Virus record (IMG/VR): IMGVR_UViG_3300025120_000382
Span: 1 to 28,654 of that record
DNA: 28,654 nucleotides
Direction: 5' to 3' (one strand)
From: a virus
A program made the translations under genes and the position numbers. The notes under the pieces were generated by a model. It was given only the letters and a program-made list of their open reading frames with translations, was not told where the DNA came from and made no database searches. Below, piece by piece: positions 1 to 10,800 of the stretch (positions within the stretch are counted from its first letter, which is position 1; each line of letters begins with the position of its first letter).

Positions 1-236
1 AATTTATCTGATGGGGCTTTTACTTGTTTAAATAGGTTATATACTGTTGTACCTCTAGCATCACATGCCCAACAATGCCAAGGGTTTTTACCTTCGCGAT
101 TTTCAGTTAAATTAACTTCTAATTTTGGTTTATGATGATTACATAGGGGACAATTATAAGCATAATTGTTTCGAGCAGTAGCTTTGCCCGAACCCAACAC
201 AGAGTTCACTAATGTAACCAGTAATTGATTTACCAT
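1..236 (-). CDS. DNA primase, T4 gp61-like, N-terminal part (cut by left edge)
   Basis: The gene starts at the ATG at 236 and runs off the left edge after 78 codons. The visible part is a zinc-binding primase N-terminus: CPLC at residues 29-32 followed by two histidines, then CWAC at residues 55-58. The spacing of the two Cys pairs resembles the T4 gp61 and DnaG/CHC2 zinc modules, which help the primase recognise its template while it makes RNA primers at the replication fork. The first 20 residues (VTLVNSVLGSGK) also look like the start of gp61-type primases. The catalytic TOPRIM part should lie beyond the edge. The GIY-YIG nuclease gene ends 18 bases upstream, so the two are probably co-transcribed. 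Family call is firm; the assignment to gp61 rather than another phage primase is inference. Confidence 0.85.
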   Translation of the reverse strand, partial: MVNQLLVTLVNSVLGSGKATARNNYAYNCPLCNHHKPKLEVNLTENREGKNPWHCWACDARGTTVYNLFKQVKAPSDK

Positions 237-254
237 ATGTGGTAATATACGAAG

Positions 255-737
255 TTATTTTTTGTCTGACACGAGATTCTCAAACTCTAAACCATCTAAA
301 TCTTTGGTAAAAAATTTACCTAAAATATTGTCATTAAAAAACTCATCTGGTTTTTCTAACACTTGGTAAAGCATTTGATATTTAATTTCAAAGTATGTAA
401 GTTGTTTTTTTGATTGTACACATTTTAATATAGTACGTTCAAATTCATCTTTTTTACCTTCTAATAGTAATTGTTTAATATCAGTTTGAGATCCATAATA
501 TTTTAGCCAATCTGATTCTTTAACTATTAATTTATATGAAGGTCGTCTACCAACTACTCCAGTTAGAGCTGCTAGTTCTTTTTTACCCAATTTTTTCTTT
601 TGATTATGAAATAGTACTTTCTTCCCAATATACGCCTTACCTGTAGGTATATGTGTTGTCATGTAAACGAAACCGAATGTATTTTCTGGGAATTGAGTAA
701 TATCTCCTATTTCATGTTGCTTATAGGTCCAACTCAT
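255..737 (-). CDS. GIY-YIG family nuclease (homing-endonuclease-like)
   Basis: A 160-residue protein with a GIY-YIG fold signature: GFVY at residues 22-25, AYIGKK at 35-40, then YYGS at 80-83, the candidate metal-binding Glu at 117 and Asn near 135-137. In this family the paired Tyr residues, a basic residue and the Glu form the single-strand nicking site. No separate DNA-binding domain such as the I-TevI NUMOD modules is visible, so it is a compact version. It lies directly upstream of the primase gene on the same strand, typical of free-standing phage homing endonucleases sitting beside replication genes, but a host-DNA degradation or recombination role is equally possible. A late-type promoter motif lies 35 bases upstream of the ATG. 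Confidence 0.75.
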   Translation of the reverse strand: MSWTYKQHEIGDITQFPENTFGFVYMTTHIPTGKAYIGKKVLFHNQKKKLGKKELAALTGVVGRRPSYKLIVKESDWLKYYGSQTDIKQLLLEGKKDEFERTILKCVQSKKQLTYFEIKYQMLYQVLEKPDEFFNDNILGKFFTKDLDGLEFENLVSDKK

Positions 738-772
738 AATTTTATTTTTAAATATATATAACTAATTTGTGG

Positions 773-782
773 TCATAAATAT
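773..782 (-). promoter_or_regulatory. Late-type promoter motif before GIY-YIG gene
   Basis: Reads ATATTTATGA on the minus strand, 35 bases before the ATG at 737. It matches the ATATTTATRA motif found before seven other starts or promoters in this window. There is no TTGG box 19 bases further upstream. The longer spacing than at the other sites (11-15 bases) lowers confidence. Confidence 0.5.
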
Positions 783-818
783 TAATTTAATATTGCTAAC
801 AACCTACATATATAGTTA

Positions 819-1898
819 TTATATAGATATTTTTAAAGTACCAAAAGAATCTCTATAAAGTTGACCTACATTTCCTGGGTCAGAAGTTGGTAAACCTCTC
901 ATCATTACAACCGATGTACCCCCTGCTGATCCACTTACTGTTAAGTTATTTACAAATGTTGTACATACAGAAGATGCTATAATATCTGAACCTACTATAA
1001 ATGCACAATTCTTACTATTAATAGTACTCGTACAACCACCTATAATAGAAGAATATGCTGAGCTAATAATTTGGTTATTACAACCAGCTTTAATAGTAGA
1101 GTGATCAGACCCATACCCAGAAATAGTGTTATTATTACCTCCAATTATTTGATTATGTCCAGATGAATATTCAGAAGAAATAGTGTTGTTTGAACCCGCA
1201 ACTATACCATTAAAAGTATTGTAACAACCACTAACAGTGTTATTTACACCTGCTAATATGTGCATATTACCAGCGGTTGGTCCAGTAATAGTATTATTTC
1301 TACCACCTCCAATTTGATTTTGTCCATAAGCAGAACTAATAGTGTTTTTACAACCTCCTGCTATAATATCTCTAGCACTTGATGCTGTATTTAATATACC
1401 ACCTCCTATTACTGAACCTGCACCTGATGATAAATTACGTTCTCCACCTCCTATAAAACTTAAATTTCCTGATGCAGTGTTTCTTATCCCACCTCCTATA
1501 AAACTACATGCTGAAGTAATCTTATTAAAGTCACCTGAAGCAATAGTAGAATTAGTACCAGTATTTTCATAAGTACCAAAATTTGATGGTATTATATTAC
1601 TAGTACTAGAACCCGTTTTATATACTTCATTTCCATCATCTCCATCATCAATACTAGCAGTATTCATTTTAAATATCTGACCAGTTGTTCCATCATAAGA
1701 TAAAATAAAAGGTTTAATTTGAGTTAAAAGTGTATCAGGTTCTATAAATTGAGATCCAGTTACTTTAAAGGACCCAGATACTGATATATCATAATCTTTT
1801 TGATTTACAGCTGAAAAAGCGTCTATGGATTGTGAGACCTGTTGCGCTTCTACCGTTTGTCCGGTTTCTATGCCAGTGTTTGATAATATTCTTGCCAT
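819..1898 (-). CDS. Tail fibre / tail-tip protein with 15-residue beta-roll repeats
   Basis: A 359-residue Gly/Ser/Asn-rich protein. Residues 1-110 form a non-repetitive attachment region. Residues 131-190 hold four copies of a 15-residue repeat of the type FIGGGxxNTASG (Ile at 134, 149, 164 and 179), continuing as looser copies (IIGGNNNTISG, IIAGGCKN) to about residue 305. Repeats of this kind form left-handed beta-rolls in trimeric adhesin heads and in phage fibres. The last 25 residues (LPTSDPGNVGQLY, then a short TLKIS tail) match a C-terminal end often seen in phage structural proteins. It has its own late-type promoter and is last in the run of fibre genes. I infer a receptor-contacting fibre tip, which is not proven by the sequence. 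Confidence 0.75.
   Translation of the reverse strand: MARILSNTGIETGQTVEAQQVSQSIDAFSAVNQKDYDISVSGSFKVTGSQFIEPDTLLTQIKPFILSYDGTTGQIFKMNTASIDDGDDGNEVYKTGSSTSNIIPSNFGTYENTGTNSTIASGDFNKITSACSFIGGGIRNTASGNLSFIGGGERNLSSGAGSVIGGGILNTASSARDIIAGGCKNTISSAYGQNQIGGGRNNTITGPTAGNMHILAGVNNTVSGCYNTFNGIVAGSNNTISSEYSSGHNQIIGGNNNTISGYGSDHSTIKAGCNNQIISSAYSSIIGGCTSTINSKNCAFIVGSDIIASSVCTTFVNNLTVSGSAGGTSVVMMRGLPTSDPGNVGQLYRDSFGTLKISI
1329..1508 (-). repeat. 45-bp imperfect tandem repeats encoding beta-roll coils
   Basis: Four consecutive 45-bp units encode the 15-residue repeat of the fibre protein. For example, the 17-base string ccacctcctataaaact on the plus strand occurs at 1444-1460 and again at 1489-1505, exactly 45 bases apart. 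The identity is at DNA level as well as protein level, so recent duplication or conversion between units is plausible. Confidence 0.75.
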
Positions 1899-1913
1899 TA
1901 TTAATATTGTTTA

Positions 1914-1923
1914 TTATAAATAT
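1914..1923 (-). promoter_or_regulatory. Late-type promoter motif before fibre gene
   Basis: Reads ATATTTATAA on the minus strand, ending 15 bases before the ATG at 1898, in the 28-base gap after the previous gene. There is no -33 box. It matches the consensus ATATTTATRA seen at the other late-type sites. Confidence 0.65.
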
Positions 1924-1926
1924 AAA

Positions 1927-3027
1927 CTATCTATCTATATTCACTAAAATTGTAGTATCAGTTGTAGGTGATGACTGTAATGGTTGAGCTAACTTACCAA
2001 CTGCTAATAATTCAAAATTTTTATTATATAATCCTACAGTTGTAATGTATGGTTCAAAAAATGAACTTGTTGTAAAATCTAAAGGCTTACCAATAGAAGC
2101 TGTATTTTCCCAATTTATATCACTTCCAGAAAATCTTGTTGGTATTTCACTTCCTGTTATTGCACTTGGGTTTAATGTATAGTTAAATTCATTTTCATTT
2201 AAAGTACATTGGTATTGAGTTTCAAACAATTTATATGAACTAGAAAATGACATAGTTACATCTTCACTTCTAATCCAAGCTGAAATATAAGCTTCTTTTT
2301 CAATTTGGTTACCACCATAAATTCCTGTTCCATAAACTGATTGACCATATAAACTATTTGCATCAGTAGTATTAACAGAATCAAATAATGTTACAATACC
2401 ATGTTGATATATAATATTACCTTCCATATATTCATACCCTGTAGCTGGTTCATTAGGATGTTTCCATAATAATCTTCCTTCACCATCATCTTTAATTGAA
2501 CCACTAGGCCCTTCAAATAAAAAGGATTCGGGTTGTATATAATCTCCAAATAATTTTGAAGGAATTGAAACTATTCCTATAGGAACAGAAGAAGTAGTAG
2601 CACTAGCTGTTGGAAACTGTTTATTAGGCCAAAGTGTTGTTTGTTCGTAGTTATAAAAATTAGATTGTTGGGTTTCCCCAATTATAGTATTACCAGCTTC
2701 ATTAGCCCCTAATAAAACACTAGCGGTTACAGCTTCTTGAGTAAATCCTTTACTACCTGTAAGATAATTTGTATAATAAAGCTGTTTAATTGAATCATAA
2801 AGTAAAACTATAGGGATTGCAGGTCCTCCTATATTTTGGAGGTTGCCCTTATCAGTAAATATTGGTTGGCTTCCAGAGAGTAGATAATTTCCACTCCTTC
2901 CTATATACCTTCCAATACCAACATTAGAGCCAGTTAAGGCATTACCACCAATAAAGTGAAATCCTTTGTTTACCTCAAATGGAGATACTATTAAATCTTG
3001 AGAAGTTAATTGTTTGTAAGCGCTCAT
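1927..3027 (-). CDS. Tail/baseplate structural protein, paralogous C-terminal domain
   Basis: A 366-residue Ser/Thr/Gly-rich protein without transmembrane segments or recognised enzyme motifs. Its C-terminal ~95 residues (from about residue 272) contain NEFNYTLNPSAITGS and later TTVGLYNKNFELLAVGKLAQP. The upstream neighbour at 3033-4106 has the same signature at its C-terminus (NEFNYTENPSFISGSS, then TVGLYNDSNDLLAVAKLSRP). The two genes are therefore paralogous at least in that domain, which I take to be a shared docking or assembly module. The N-terminal parts differ. Only 5 bases separate them and there is no promoter motif, so this gene is probably read from the promoters near 4800. Exact role unknown; a virion structural role is inferred from the context. 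Confidence 0.65.
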   Translation of the reverse strand: MSAYKQLTSQDLIVSPFEVNKGFHFIGGNALTGSNVGIGRYIGRSGNYLLSGSQPIFTDKGNLQNIGGPAIPIVLLYDSIKQLYYTNYLTGSKGFTQEAVTASVLLGANEAGNTIIGETQQSNFYNYEQTTLWPNKQFPTASATTSSVPIGIVSIPSKLFGDYIQPESFLFEGPSGSIKDDGEGRLLWKHPNEPATGYEYMEGNIIYQHGIVTLFDSVNTTDANSLYGQSVYGTGIYGGNQIEKEAYISAWIRSEDVTMSFSSSYKLFETQYQCTLNENEFNYTLNPSAITGSEIPTRFSGSDINWENTASIGKPLDFTTSSFFEPYITTVGLYNKNFELLAVGKLAQPLQSSPTTDTTILVNIDR

Positions 3028-3032
3028 TCATT

Positions 3033-4106
3033 TTAGAAATCTAATTTAACTCTAACAAGAGCTTCTTTTGTAAAATCTTTTTGTATAGGTCTTGACAATT
3101 TAGCCACAGCTAATAAATCATTACTATCGTTATATAAACCAACTGTTGTTGGGAATGTTTGAGGGTTGTTAATAAAGTAAGAATAAATTACTTCACCCGA
3201 TGAACCTGATATAAATGATGGGTTTTCTGTATAATTAAATTCATTGTTTCTAGCTCTAATAAATACATAATCAGATGTTAATGTTTCTTGTGAATTTAAT
3301 TCAAATATATTACCAATACTATTTCCTAATGATGCTGAAAATGCTCTATATAATTTAGAAGGATTATCACCAGCTGTATTAGCAGTAGTAATAGTACCAA
3401 TATCAATACCTCCATCTCCAGTTACTGAACCTGATAAAGCTGCGTTATTTAATAATATTGTTGAAATATCAGGACAAAACCAACCATAAGAACCACTACC
3501 TGGAGTAAATCCATTTCCTCCAGCTGCTGAATTATATGCTATACCATCAGAACCACTTATCATTTGGTAAACTCTTTGTGTACCATAATAAGTTGGTAAA
3601 GTTACCATTCCAGAATTATCTGTTAAATATATAGTCTCTGTAGACCCATTATTACTACCAGATAATGCTATATTAATGGTACCAGGTAATAAAGATTGTT
3701 TATATCTTGCTCTTTCTATACTAATAGCATAAAAATCATTATCTCCATTAGCACTTCCTGTTGCTGTATCACCCCATATAAAATTTGCATTTTCATCCTC
3801 TAGAATTAATGTTCTATATTGACCATAAATTGTAGTTGTTGGAGATACAAATGGTACACTACCATCGAAATTAACTCCACCACCACCATTTTTATTGGCA
3901 TATGCAATTTGGAATTGTACTGCTGCAGAGTCATCATTTGAGGCTGTTTGATAAACACTCAAATAATAAGGACCCGAGCTTCCTTCTTTTTGAACAGAAG
4001 ATGTAAAAAATGTGTTTAATGAAGGAGAATTATTACTCCATACAGTTGAAGTTACCGAATCGGAACTTACTACAAAATCTTCTGGATCTAATCTTTTAAA
4101 TGCCAT
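3033..4106 (-). CDS. Tail/baseplate structural protein, paralogous C-terminal domain
   Basis: A 357-residue Ser/Asn/Gly-rich protein, middle gene of the 4782-1927 run. The C-terminal part (from about residue 281) carries NNEFNYTENPSFISGSS followed by TVGLYNDSNDLLAVAKLSRP and ends in a beta-type segment. The same module ends the next protein downstream (1927-3027). The start begins MAFKRLDPEDFVVSSDSV, and the downstream protein has a comparable N-terminal phrase (LTSQDLIVSPFEV), so homology may extend to the N-terminus. The spacing to the neighbours is 4-5 bases on each side, indicating tight co-expression. No catalytic motif seen. I read it as a virion tail or baseplate component of unknown exact position. 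Confidence 0.65.
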   Translation of the reverse strand: MAFKRLDPEDFVVSSDSVTSTVWSNNSPSLNTFFTSSVQKEGSSGPYYLSVYQTASNDDSAAVQFQIAYANKNGGGGVNFDGSVPFVSPTTTIYGQYRTLILEDENANFIWGDTATGSANGDNDFYAISIERARYKQSLLPGTINIALSGSNNGSTETIYLTDNSGMVTLPTYYGTQRVYQMISGSDGIAYNSAAGGNGFTPGSGSYGWFCPDISTILLNNAALSGSVTGDGGIDIGTITTANTAGDNPSKLYRAFSASLGNSIGNIFELNSQETLTSDYVFIRARNNEFNYTENPSFISGSSGEVIYSYFINNPQTFPTTVGLYNDSNDLLAVAKLSRPIQKDFTKEALVRVKLDF

Positions 4107-4110
4107 ATTT

Positions 4111-4782
4111 TTATGATGTTAATGATTGTTTTGTTATTGTTACTGGTATTGTTAATCTTGCTCCACTATCTAACCCTGTTACTGTTAATGTTGTTCTTAA
4201 TTGAGAATTTGCACCAAATAAGGTATTAACTGTTGTTGCTGTTAGATTGAATTGAGTTCCAATTACAGTTTTAGAAACACTAGTTCCTATAGTTTGTGTT
4301 GCATTTGCATTGGCATCAATAGCTGCTTGTGTTTGTATTCCTTGACCTGCAAAATTACTAAGTAATCTTACATCACCAATAGTAGCACTGTATCCTGCTG
4401 TTTCAAACGATTGTTCATTACCTAAATAATTTAAGGTTTGAGGAGTAATTGCTAATATAGCACCTTGTTTCATTGTTATAGCTGCATATCCTAAATCTAA
4501 TACAGGTAACTTAGCTGTACCTCTAGGTAATGTAGTTAATTTGTACTTCATAATTTGAAGTTCACTTGGAAATGCTTCTAATAAGGGCATATTGTCAATT
4601 GCTTCACCATAATATGCAGAACCTGATGGATGATTTGGATTATAAAGTGTATAATCAATTTCATCATCTCCTAATGCAAATTGTGTAATTGTAAATGAAC
4701 CATCGTTAGATGCTAACAATTCTCTTCCTTTTGTAGTCAATATAGCATCAACTGTTATTACTGCGTTGTTTAAATATCCCAT
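4111..4782 (-). CDS. Virion structural protein, tail-module type
   Basis: A 223-residue protein whose first half has a strong, compact pattern: VDAILTTKGRELLA at about residues 11-24, FALGDDEIDYTLYNPNHP at about 36-53, then a PRGTAKLPVL segment near residue 86. I recall this pattern from structural proteins of marine T4-like phages but cannot assign a structural position. The second half (about 145-223) is Thr/Ala-rich and beta-like. It is first in the three-gene run 4782-1927 and is preceded by two late-type promoter motifs in the gap after the giant gene. No membrane segment, no enzyme motif. Confidence 0.6.
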   Translation of the reverse strand: MGYLNNAVITVDAILTTKGRELLASNDGSFTITQFALGDDEIDYTLYNPNHPSGSAYYGEAIDNMPLLEAFPSELQIMKYKLTTLPRGTAKLPVLDLGYAAITMKQGAILAITPQTLNYLGNEQSFETAGYSATIGDVRLLSNFAGQGIQTQAAIDANANATQTIGTSVSKTVIGTQFNLTATTVNTLFGANSQLRTTLTVTGLDSGARLTIPVTITKQSLTS

Positions 4783-4794
4783 TATGTTGTTTTT

Positions 4795-4804
4795 ATATAA
4801 ATAT
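4795..4804 (-). promoter_or_regulatory. Late-type promoter motif, proximal
   Basis: Reads ATATTTATAT on the minus strand, 12 bases before the ATG at 4782. It has one base difference from ATATTTATRA. A better match lies 10 bases further upstream (4814-4823), so one of the two may be a decoy. Confidence 0.45.
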
Positions 4805-4813
4805 TGTTATATG

Positions 4814-4823
4814 TCATAAATAT
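4814..4823 (-). promoter_or_regulatory. Late-type promoter motif, distal
   Basis: Reads ATATTTATGA on the minus strand, 31 bases before the ATG at 4782 and 10 bases after the stop of the giant structural gene. It is identical to the site at 773-782. It would drive the 4782-4106-3027 run. Confidence 0.55.
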
Positions 4824-4832
4824 GTGTTCTTA

Positions 4833-7800
4833 TTAAGATTCTATTATTCCTTTAGAAATTAAATCATTTACTATTATCGATGCACTTTGTACTAGATAAT
4901 CTGTTGGAAAATCGGGGTACAATATACCAGGGGTTTCTGCAATCTCCAAGCTACTAAATGAACTACTTAATGAACCACTAACAGCTTCAAAATTTCCTGG
5001 GGTTCCATTGTCTACTCCAGATCCTATTAAACTTCCTGTTAAACCAAATGATCCTGAAAATGATCTTACTTCCTGGCTTATACTTGCACTTGCTAATGAA
5101 TCGTAAGGGAATGGTTGATCTAGATATAATGAATTAGGGTTTACAATAGATCTTCTTACTAAGAAGAAATCTTTATTTATAGATTCATCTACTGGTTTAT
5201 TTAATTTAATTTTTAGTCTATTTCTACCATCTGGTGTTCCACTATTAGCTTGTGGAGAAAATACTTGCTCTATAGTATAAGTAAAGTTTTCATTATTAGC
5301 AAATCTAATTTCATCACCAATTTGTAATTCTAATGTATTTTCTATTTTATCAAACCTTGTAGTTTTTGGTTCTATACCTCCTGGAAAGTATGGAGATGGA
5401 GAAGGGAAATATTCTAAATCCGCTTGCCTAAATGATTCTCCATAGGCTTCATTCATATTAGAAGATGACATTACTAAGAATTGTTGGTCTATTATTGTAG
5501 GACTACTAGTACCTGATGAACCTGAAAATACCCAAAATGGAGCTGAAGCTGTATTTGCTTCATCTTGTAAATGATCATATGCTCCTACTGCTTCTAAATT
5601 AGCAGATACATATTGCCCTTCAAAACCAAGTGGAAAAAACATTCCTTGTTGATACCCACCTCTTGCATTTTTAAATCTTCCGTTAAATCTCCATTGTATT
5701 GAATCTTGTTGTTTAATAGTATAAGCACCAGAGTTAGCTTTAATATTCCATTCTAGAGCTAATACCCCAGCACCATTTTTAGGTTTTCTTTTTCTCATTA
5801 AACCTAGATCAAATAAGGTTTCATACATTTCCCAATCAACTATACATCTAATTCCACCTGTTGGTACTGGTACATATGAGTATTTCCATCTGTTGATACT
5901 CCAACCTGCTCCTTTAAGATTTTTACTCCTTCTTCTTTTTTCGTAATCTACTATATTTACAATTGAAAACCAACCATAAGTAAGTACACTTCCAATATCC
6001 GTTGCTCTACCATCATCTGTGTAAACAGTACAAGTAATATCTTCAATATTAAATGAAGTTTCTGTTCCTTCAGCATACCCAGATTCTGGATCCTCTGGAT
6101 CTATAGAACCTGTGTACATATGTAATTCAAATTGTAATTCATCCCTTACTTTTTTAGTTTCACTTACATAAGAAGTTACAATTGAATTTTGTAAGGTTAT
6201 AATTTGTTCATTAGGTAAATCTTGTCCTATAGCAGATGTTGGAATACCACTATTATAATAGTTAATAGGGTAAAATGCTACCCCATTTACTGGTCTTAAA
6301 GTAGTTTGATTAAATCTTGTAGTTAATGGATTAAAAGCATTTGCTGAGCCAGAAGTTACTGTTGTTTTTGGATTTATAATATAATCTACAGATTGTTTAG
6401 GAAGGTTTACAAGAACATTTGATGGAGCACCTAATGCATTAAATCCACTAAATATTTGTTCTCCTCCATCATCATTATCATAACGTGATATATAACCAGA
6501 TCCTGATAATGGTATTATATTTGCATAATTATTACCCGCATTTTGTGAATACATAATTGGAGTTAAATACTGCATTAGTCTACTAACTGGGGCAGGTGTT
6601 CCTAATACTCTAAAATTATTTTTACCTGATTTTGGTGCTATTTTAGCTGATGTAGTAGTAGGGAAAACTTGTTCAAAAGTATCTATACTCAATTGATTTA
6701 ATGAAGGAGGTAAAGCATTACCTTGTTCATCAATCAGATAATTTAAATTAACTCTAGTTAAATTGTTTATATTTGGGTATGGATCATCCAAATCATTAAA
6801 ATATCCAAAAAATGCATCCTTTAATTCTACTGTTGGATTTTTACCAAAGGTACCAGTATCACCAACATTCCAAACATTTAATTGTTGGCTTGTTGATTTT
6901 GCCCCATTATATCTAGGGTTAATAGATCTAATCTGAGTGTAATTTGATTCTGGTGTTGCTGCTCTTAAAGCATTACCTGTTAATATTTGTCTTATATTTA
7001 CTGGTGCTATTGAACTAGAAAAATAAGTAGTTGAGGATTGCCAATTGTAATCTATATCCATTAAGTATGGATTTAATCTTTGAGTAACAAAATTATTTAG
7101 TAATGGTTGACAATCTAAAGCTAAACTAAAAGGTAATACATTACCTGAAACAAATGTAGGTATTATAACTGATACTGGGATAGGTGCTTTAAATATATTC
7201 GCTCCTGGTGGTGAAGAAGGTAATGGGTCTGACCATATAGAGCTACTATTAAATACACTAAATGTATATGAACTAATGTCTAAACCATAATTAAATGTTT
7301 TTTGTAAACTAATACCCATTCTAAAAGTATCACCTAAAGCATAATCAAATATTTCTGTAGATATAGATCCTTGAAACTGAGCTATTCCTGTTGCAGTTAG
7401 AGATAAGGAATTAAATACTGGTCCACTTGCAACTACTGTTCCTATTTCATTTGTTGATTCAGGAGTATTTTTTGTAATATATATTGATGCTGATACAAAA
7501 TCAGTTCCACCAAAGTCTCCATTTATAGATTGAGAAATTATTAATTTACTTCCTGTATTTATAACAGAAGGTAATGCAATATTATCATCAGAATTATCGT
7601 TCCAATTAAATATAGTATCGGAATTAAGTTGTCTTTCGTCAAAATTTGACATACTAAATTCCATATAGTATATATCTCCAGCTTGATTAATTGTTGATCC
7701 GTTACCTAAATTAGATGGATTTGCAGCTGGCCAATTTGTAACTCCATCTCCATTATCTCCATGATAAGGATGTAAAATATCCAAAATAGGACTATCTGGG

Positions 7801-10800
7801 AATTCTACTATTTCATTATAATTATCCCTTTGTATACTTCCACCTCCAAATTTTCCACCACCCGCAACTTCTGTTCCTGTTCCTAAATTTAAAGTATAAG
7901 TAACTGGTGCAGATGATGTTATTAATTGGGGTGCGCCTGCTATATTACCAGAAGTTGAATCAGCACTACCACTTAACTTCATTAATCTAGCAGTAACTTG
8001 TACTTGATTAGGAATTCTTTTATCTGAGTTATTAGCTACAGTTAATACATTAGTTGTGGGGGTAGATGTTCCTGTTCCTTGACAACTTGGTGTATTTATA
8101 ATTGGAGAATTTCCTTGTGTTACATTCCAATTATACCCAGTCTGAACACTACCACCTGTTAGAGTAACAGAACCATTTGATGAGGGGTATGAAAATTGAG
8201 GTATAATTTTAATATCTTTAATTTGATAATTAAATGCACCTTCTTCTAAACCTTTTACAAAGGGTTTAATATATAATATAGCACTATTGTTACTTGCCCC
8301 TAAATAATTTGATCTATCAGTACCTGTAAAATTAGGAGCTGTAAAGTATTGATTAAAATCTAGTTGACTAAAAGATGCTGTTACTTCCCATCTCCCTGTA
8401 GTTCCATTTTCAGTCATATAAGATTCTCCACCACCACCAAGTAGACCACCACCTGTTCCTCCATCTGTTCTTATATATGTTCCAGAGGCAATATTTGTCT
8501 GAAAATCAGCTTGGGCACCTACAAAATATTGTGATAATGGAGTTGAAGGTGGTGTATTAAGAGATGTACCCATTGTTAGTCCTTCTAAATAATTAGTAGG
8601 CACTGTTCCATCATTAGTAGATGCCCCATATGCACTGGCAGATATATTAGTACCTGTTGGTGCTATTATTGTATAAAATACAAGTAAAGTGGCAGCTGTT
8701 ATAGGGTTTCCTGTAGCTTGGGAATTTCCTCCTGCATCATTATTTGCAACTGTTTGATTATGAAACCAATTCATGTTTACTCCTATTGCTCCATCTACAT
8801 CATCAAAAGTAGTTATATCTACCATACTAGTTTGACCTCCTACATTATATTTAAAATCATCATTACTACTTAAAGATGATCCTGAAAAACTTGTAAAACC
8901 GAATGTTAAATCAGGAGCGGGAGTTGTTGTTTGATTAAATTCAAATTTAGGAAAATGAAAATCAAAAGATGCGGTACCCGGACTAATAACTTGAGCATTA
9001 CCTGCTAAATAGTTTGGGTTTGGTTTAGTAAAAGGAGAATTTATTTCTTGAGATGGTACAAAAAGTGGATTAGGTACATCACTTCCTACACCTGGATTAG
9101 CCCCACCTGTACCAGCATCTGAATCATACCAACTTGCTGAGTTACCTGGGATTAAATTGTCAATCATTTCCCCTAAAGTATTTTCTTGAAATTGAGTATT
9201 TTGTAAAGATAATAAATGCGGCGCAGGTCTATAAATGGAAGATGAATTATATGTTCCTGGAGCTGCTCCTAATGTAAATTGTTGATCATATGCAGTTCCT
9301 AAGTTACTACTAGCTGATGCATATATACCAGAAGATGTAATATTATTAGTAAATCCTAATTCCGATGCTGAATAAGCAAATGAACAACTAAAAGCTAAAG
9401 GTGTGTTAGGTGTTTTTTGCAAAGTAAATCCTCCAAAATCGCTATATTCACTTGGATTATTAATTATATCTTGTGTTGTTACTGTTGATGATCCAGGGTT
9501 AAAAAAGCCTAATACATCTAGTCTAGGGTTTTCTGTAGTATCTGCACTTGTTATTCCTGCTTGGTCACCGTAATAATATATATTTTGATTTGTAATTAAA
9601 ACGGGATCATGAAAATATCCCTGATTTCTTAAATCACTACCACCACTTGAACTATAACTACCGGTTGCATCTAATAATGTATAATCCTCTTGACCACCTT
9701 TTATTGATGATGTTACATCAGCATCTAAACTAGAACCTATATTTAATAAGGTATGAGTAGAATAATTTGTAACCCCTTGTATATAATATTTTGCTCCACT
9801 AAGTATAACAGTAGTACCTTGCTGGAGATAATCTGTTGTTTCAAGACCATTGATATCTTGTTTTGCCAATTTAATAAATTTAACAGTACTTTTAGGGACT
9901 GCTTTTGATGTTTGAGAACTAGCAACTTCATCTAATGATGAACCTATCCATGCAAATCCTAAAGGAGGAATGTTATTTAAATCTACAAAGGTCTCAGAAG
10001 TAACTGAGCCTTCTAAACTATCTGTAAAAGAATAATAAACTGGTTTATATGTAGCACCTTTATCTGCTACATTAAGATAGGGACCACAATTAGGATTTAA
10101 AATACCATCTTCAACTTGTATATAAGAACCACTAAATATACCATCATAAAATTCTGATTGGTTTGATTTAATAAAAGATGATGGACCCGGATATTTACCT
10201 TCACCACCACTGGCACTTATGTATTGTGAACTACTTTGATTAAAAATAAGACTATCAATTACTGATGAAGAGAAATTTTGATCCCAACTTTGAGTTATAC
10301 CAAATCTATTATTGGGTCCTAATCCTTTTGACCCCGAAGGGTAAGTTGTCATACTATTAAATCTTTCAAATGAACCACCAGTTCCACCAGTAAATTTATA
10401 AAGGGCTGACCCTGAAGTTGAATATTGAGGGAAATCAGATGATCCTGAACTGTAATTTTTAGGTAAATTTACTACTAAACCTTCATAATCATGTAAAGAT
10501 GATGATGCTTGAGGAGGTGTTTTTCTATTTCTTTCTAATAAATGTTGTTTTACTACTACACCAGAAGCTAAACTCATTCTAGCGGGAGTAAAATCTTTAA
10601 TCATTTTAAATAATGAATTATCAAAGAATTTTATTAATCTAACAAAATCAACTATATCATAACCTCTTATATATTTTTCAAAATATGCATCTCTTAACCT
10701 ATCTAAATTAGGATATGAATCAAGTGATGAAGAAACAAATCTTGGATCACCTATATAATCTCCTAAATTAAAATAACCTAACTGAGCGTTGATATCATCA

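Noticed and set aside
1342-1572. Plus-strand open frame of 76 codons within the fibre gene
   Set aside because: It is a shadow of the repeats; Pro/Leu-rich repetitive translation with no start context.
9743-9931. Minus-strand open frame of 62 codons in another frame of the giant gene
   Set aside because: Shifted-frame shadow; same for 11189-11371.
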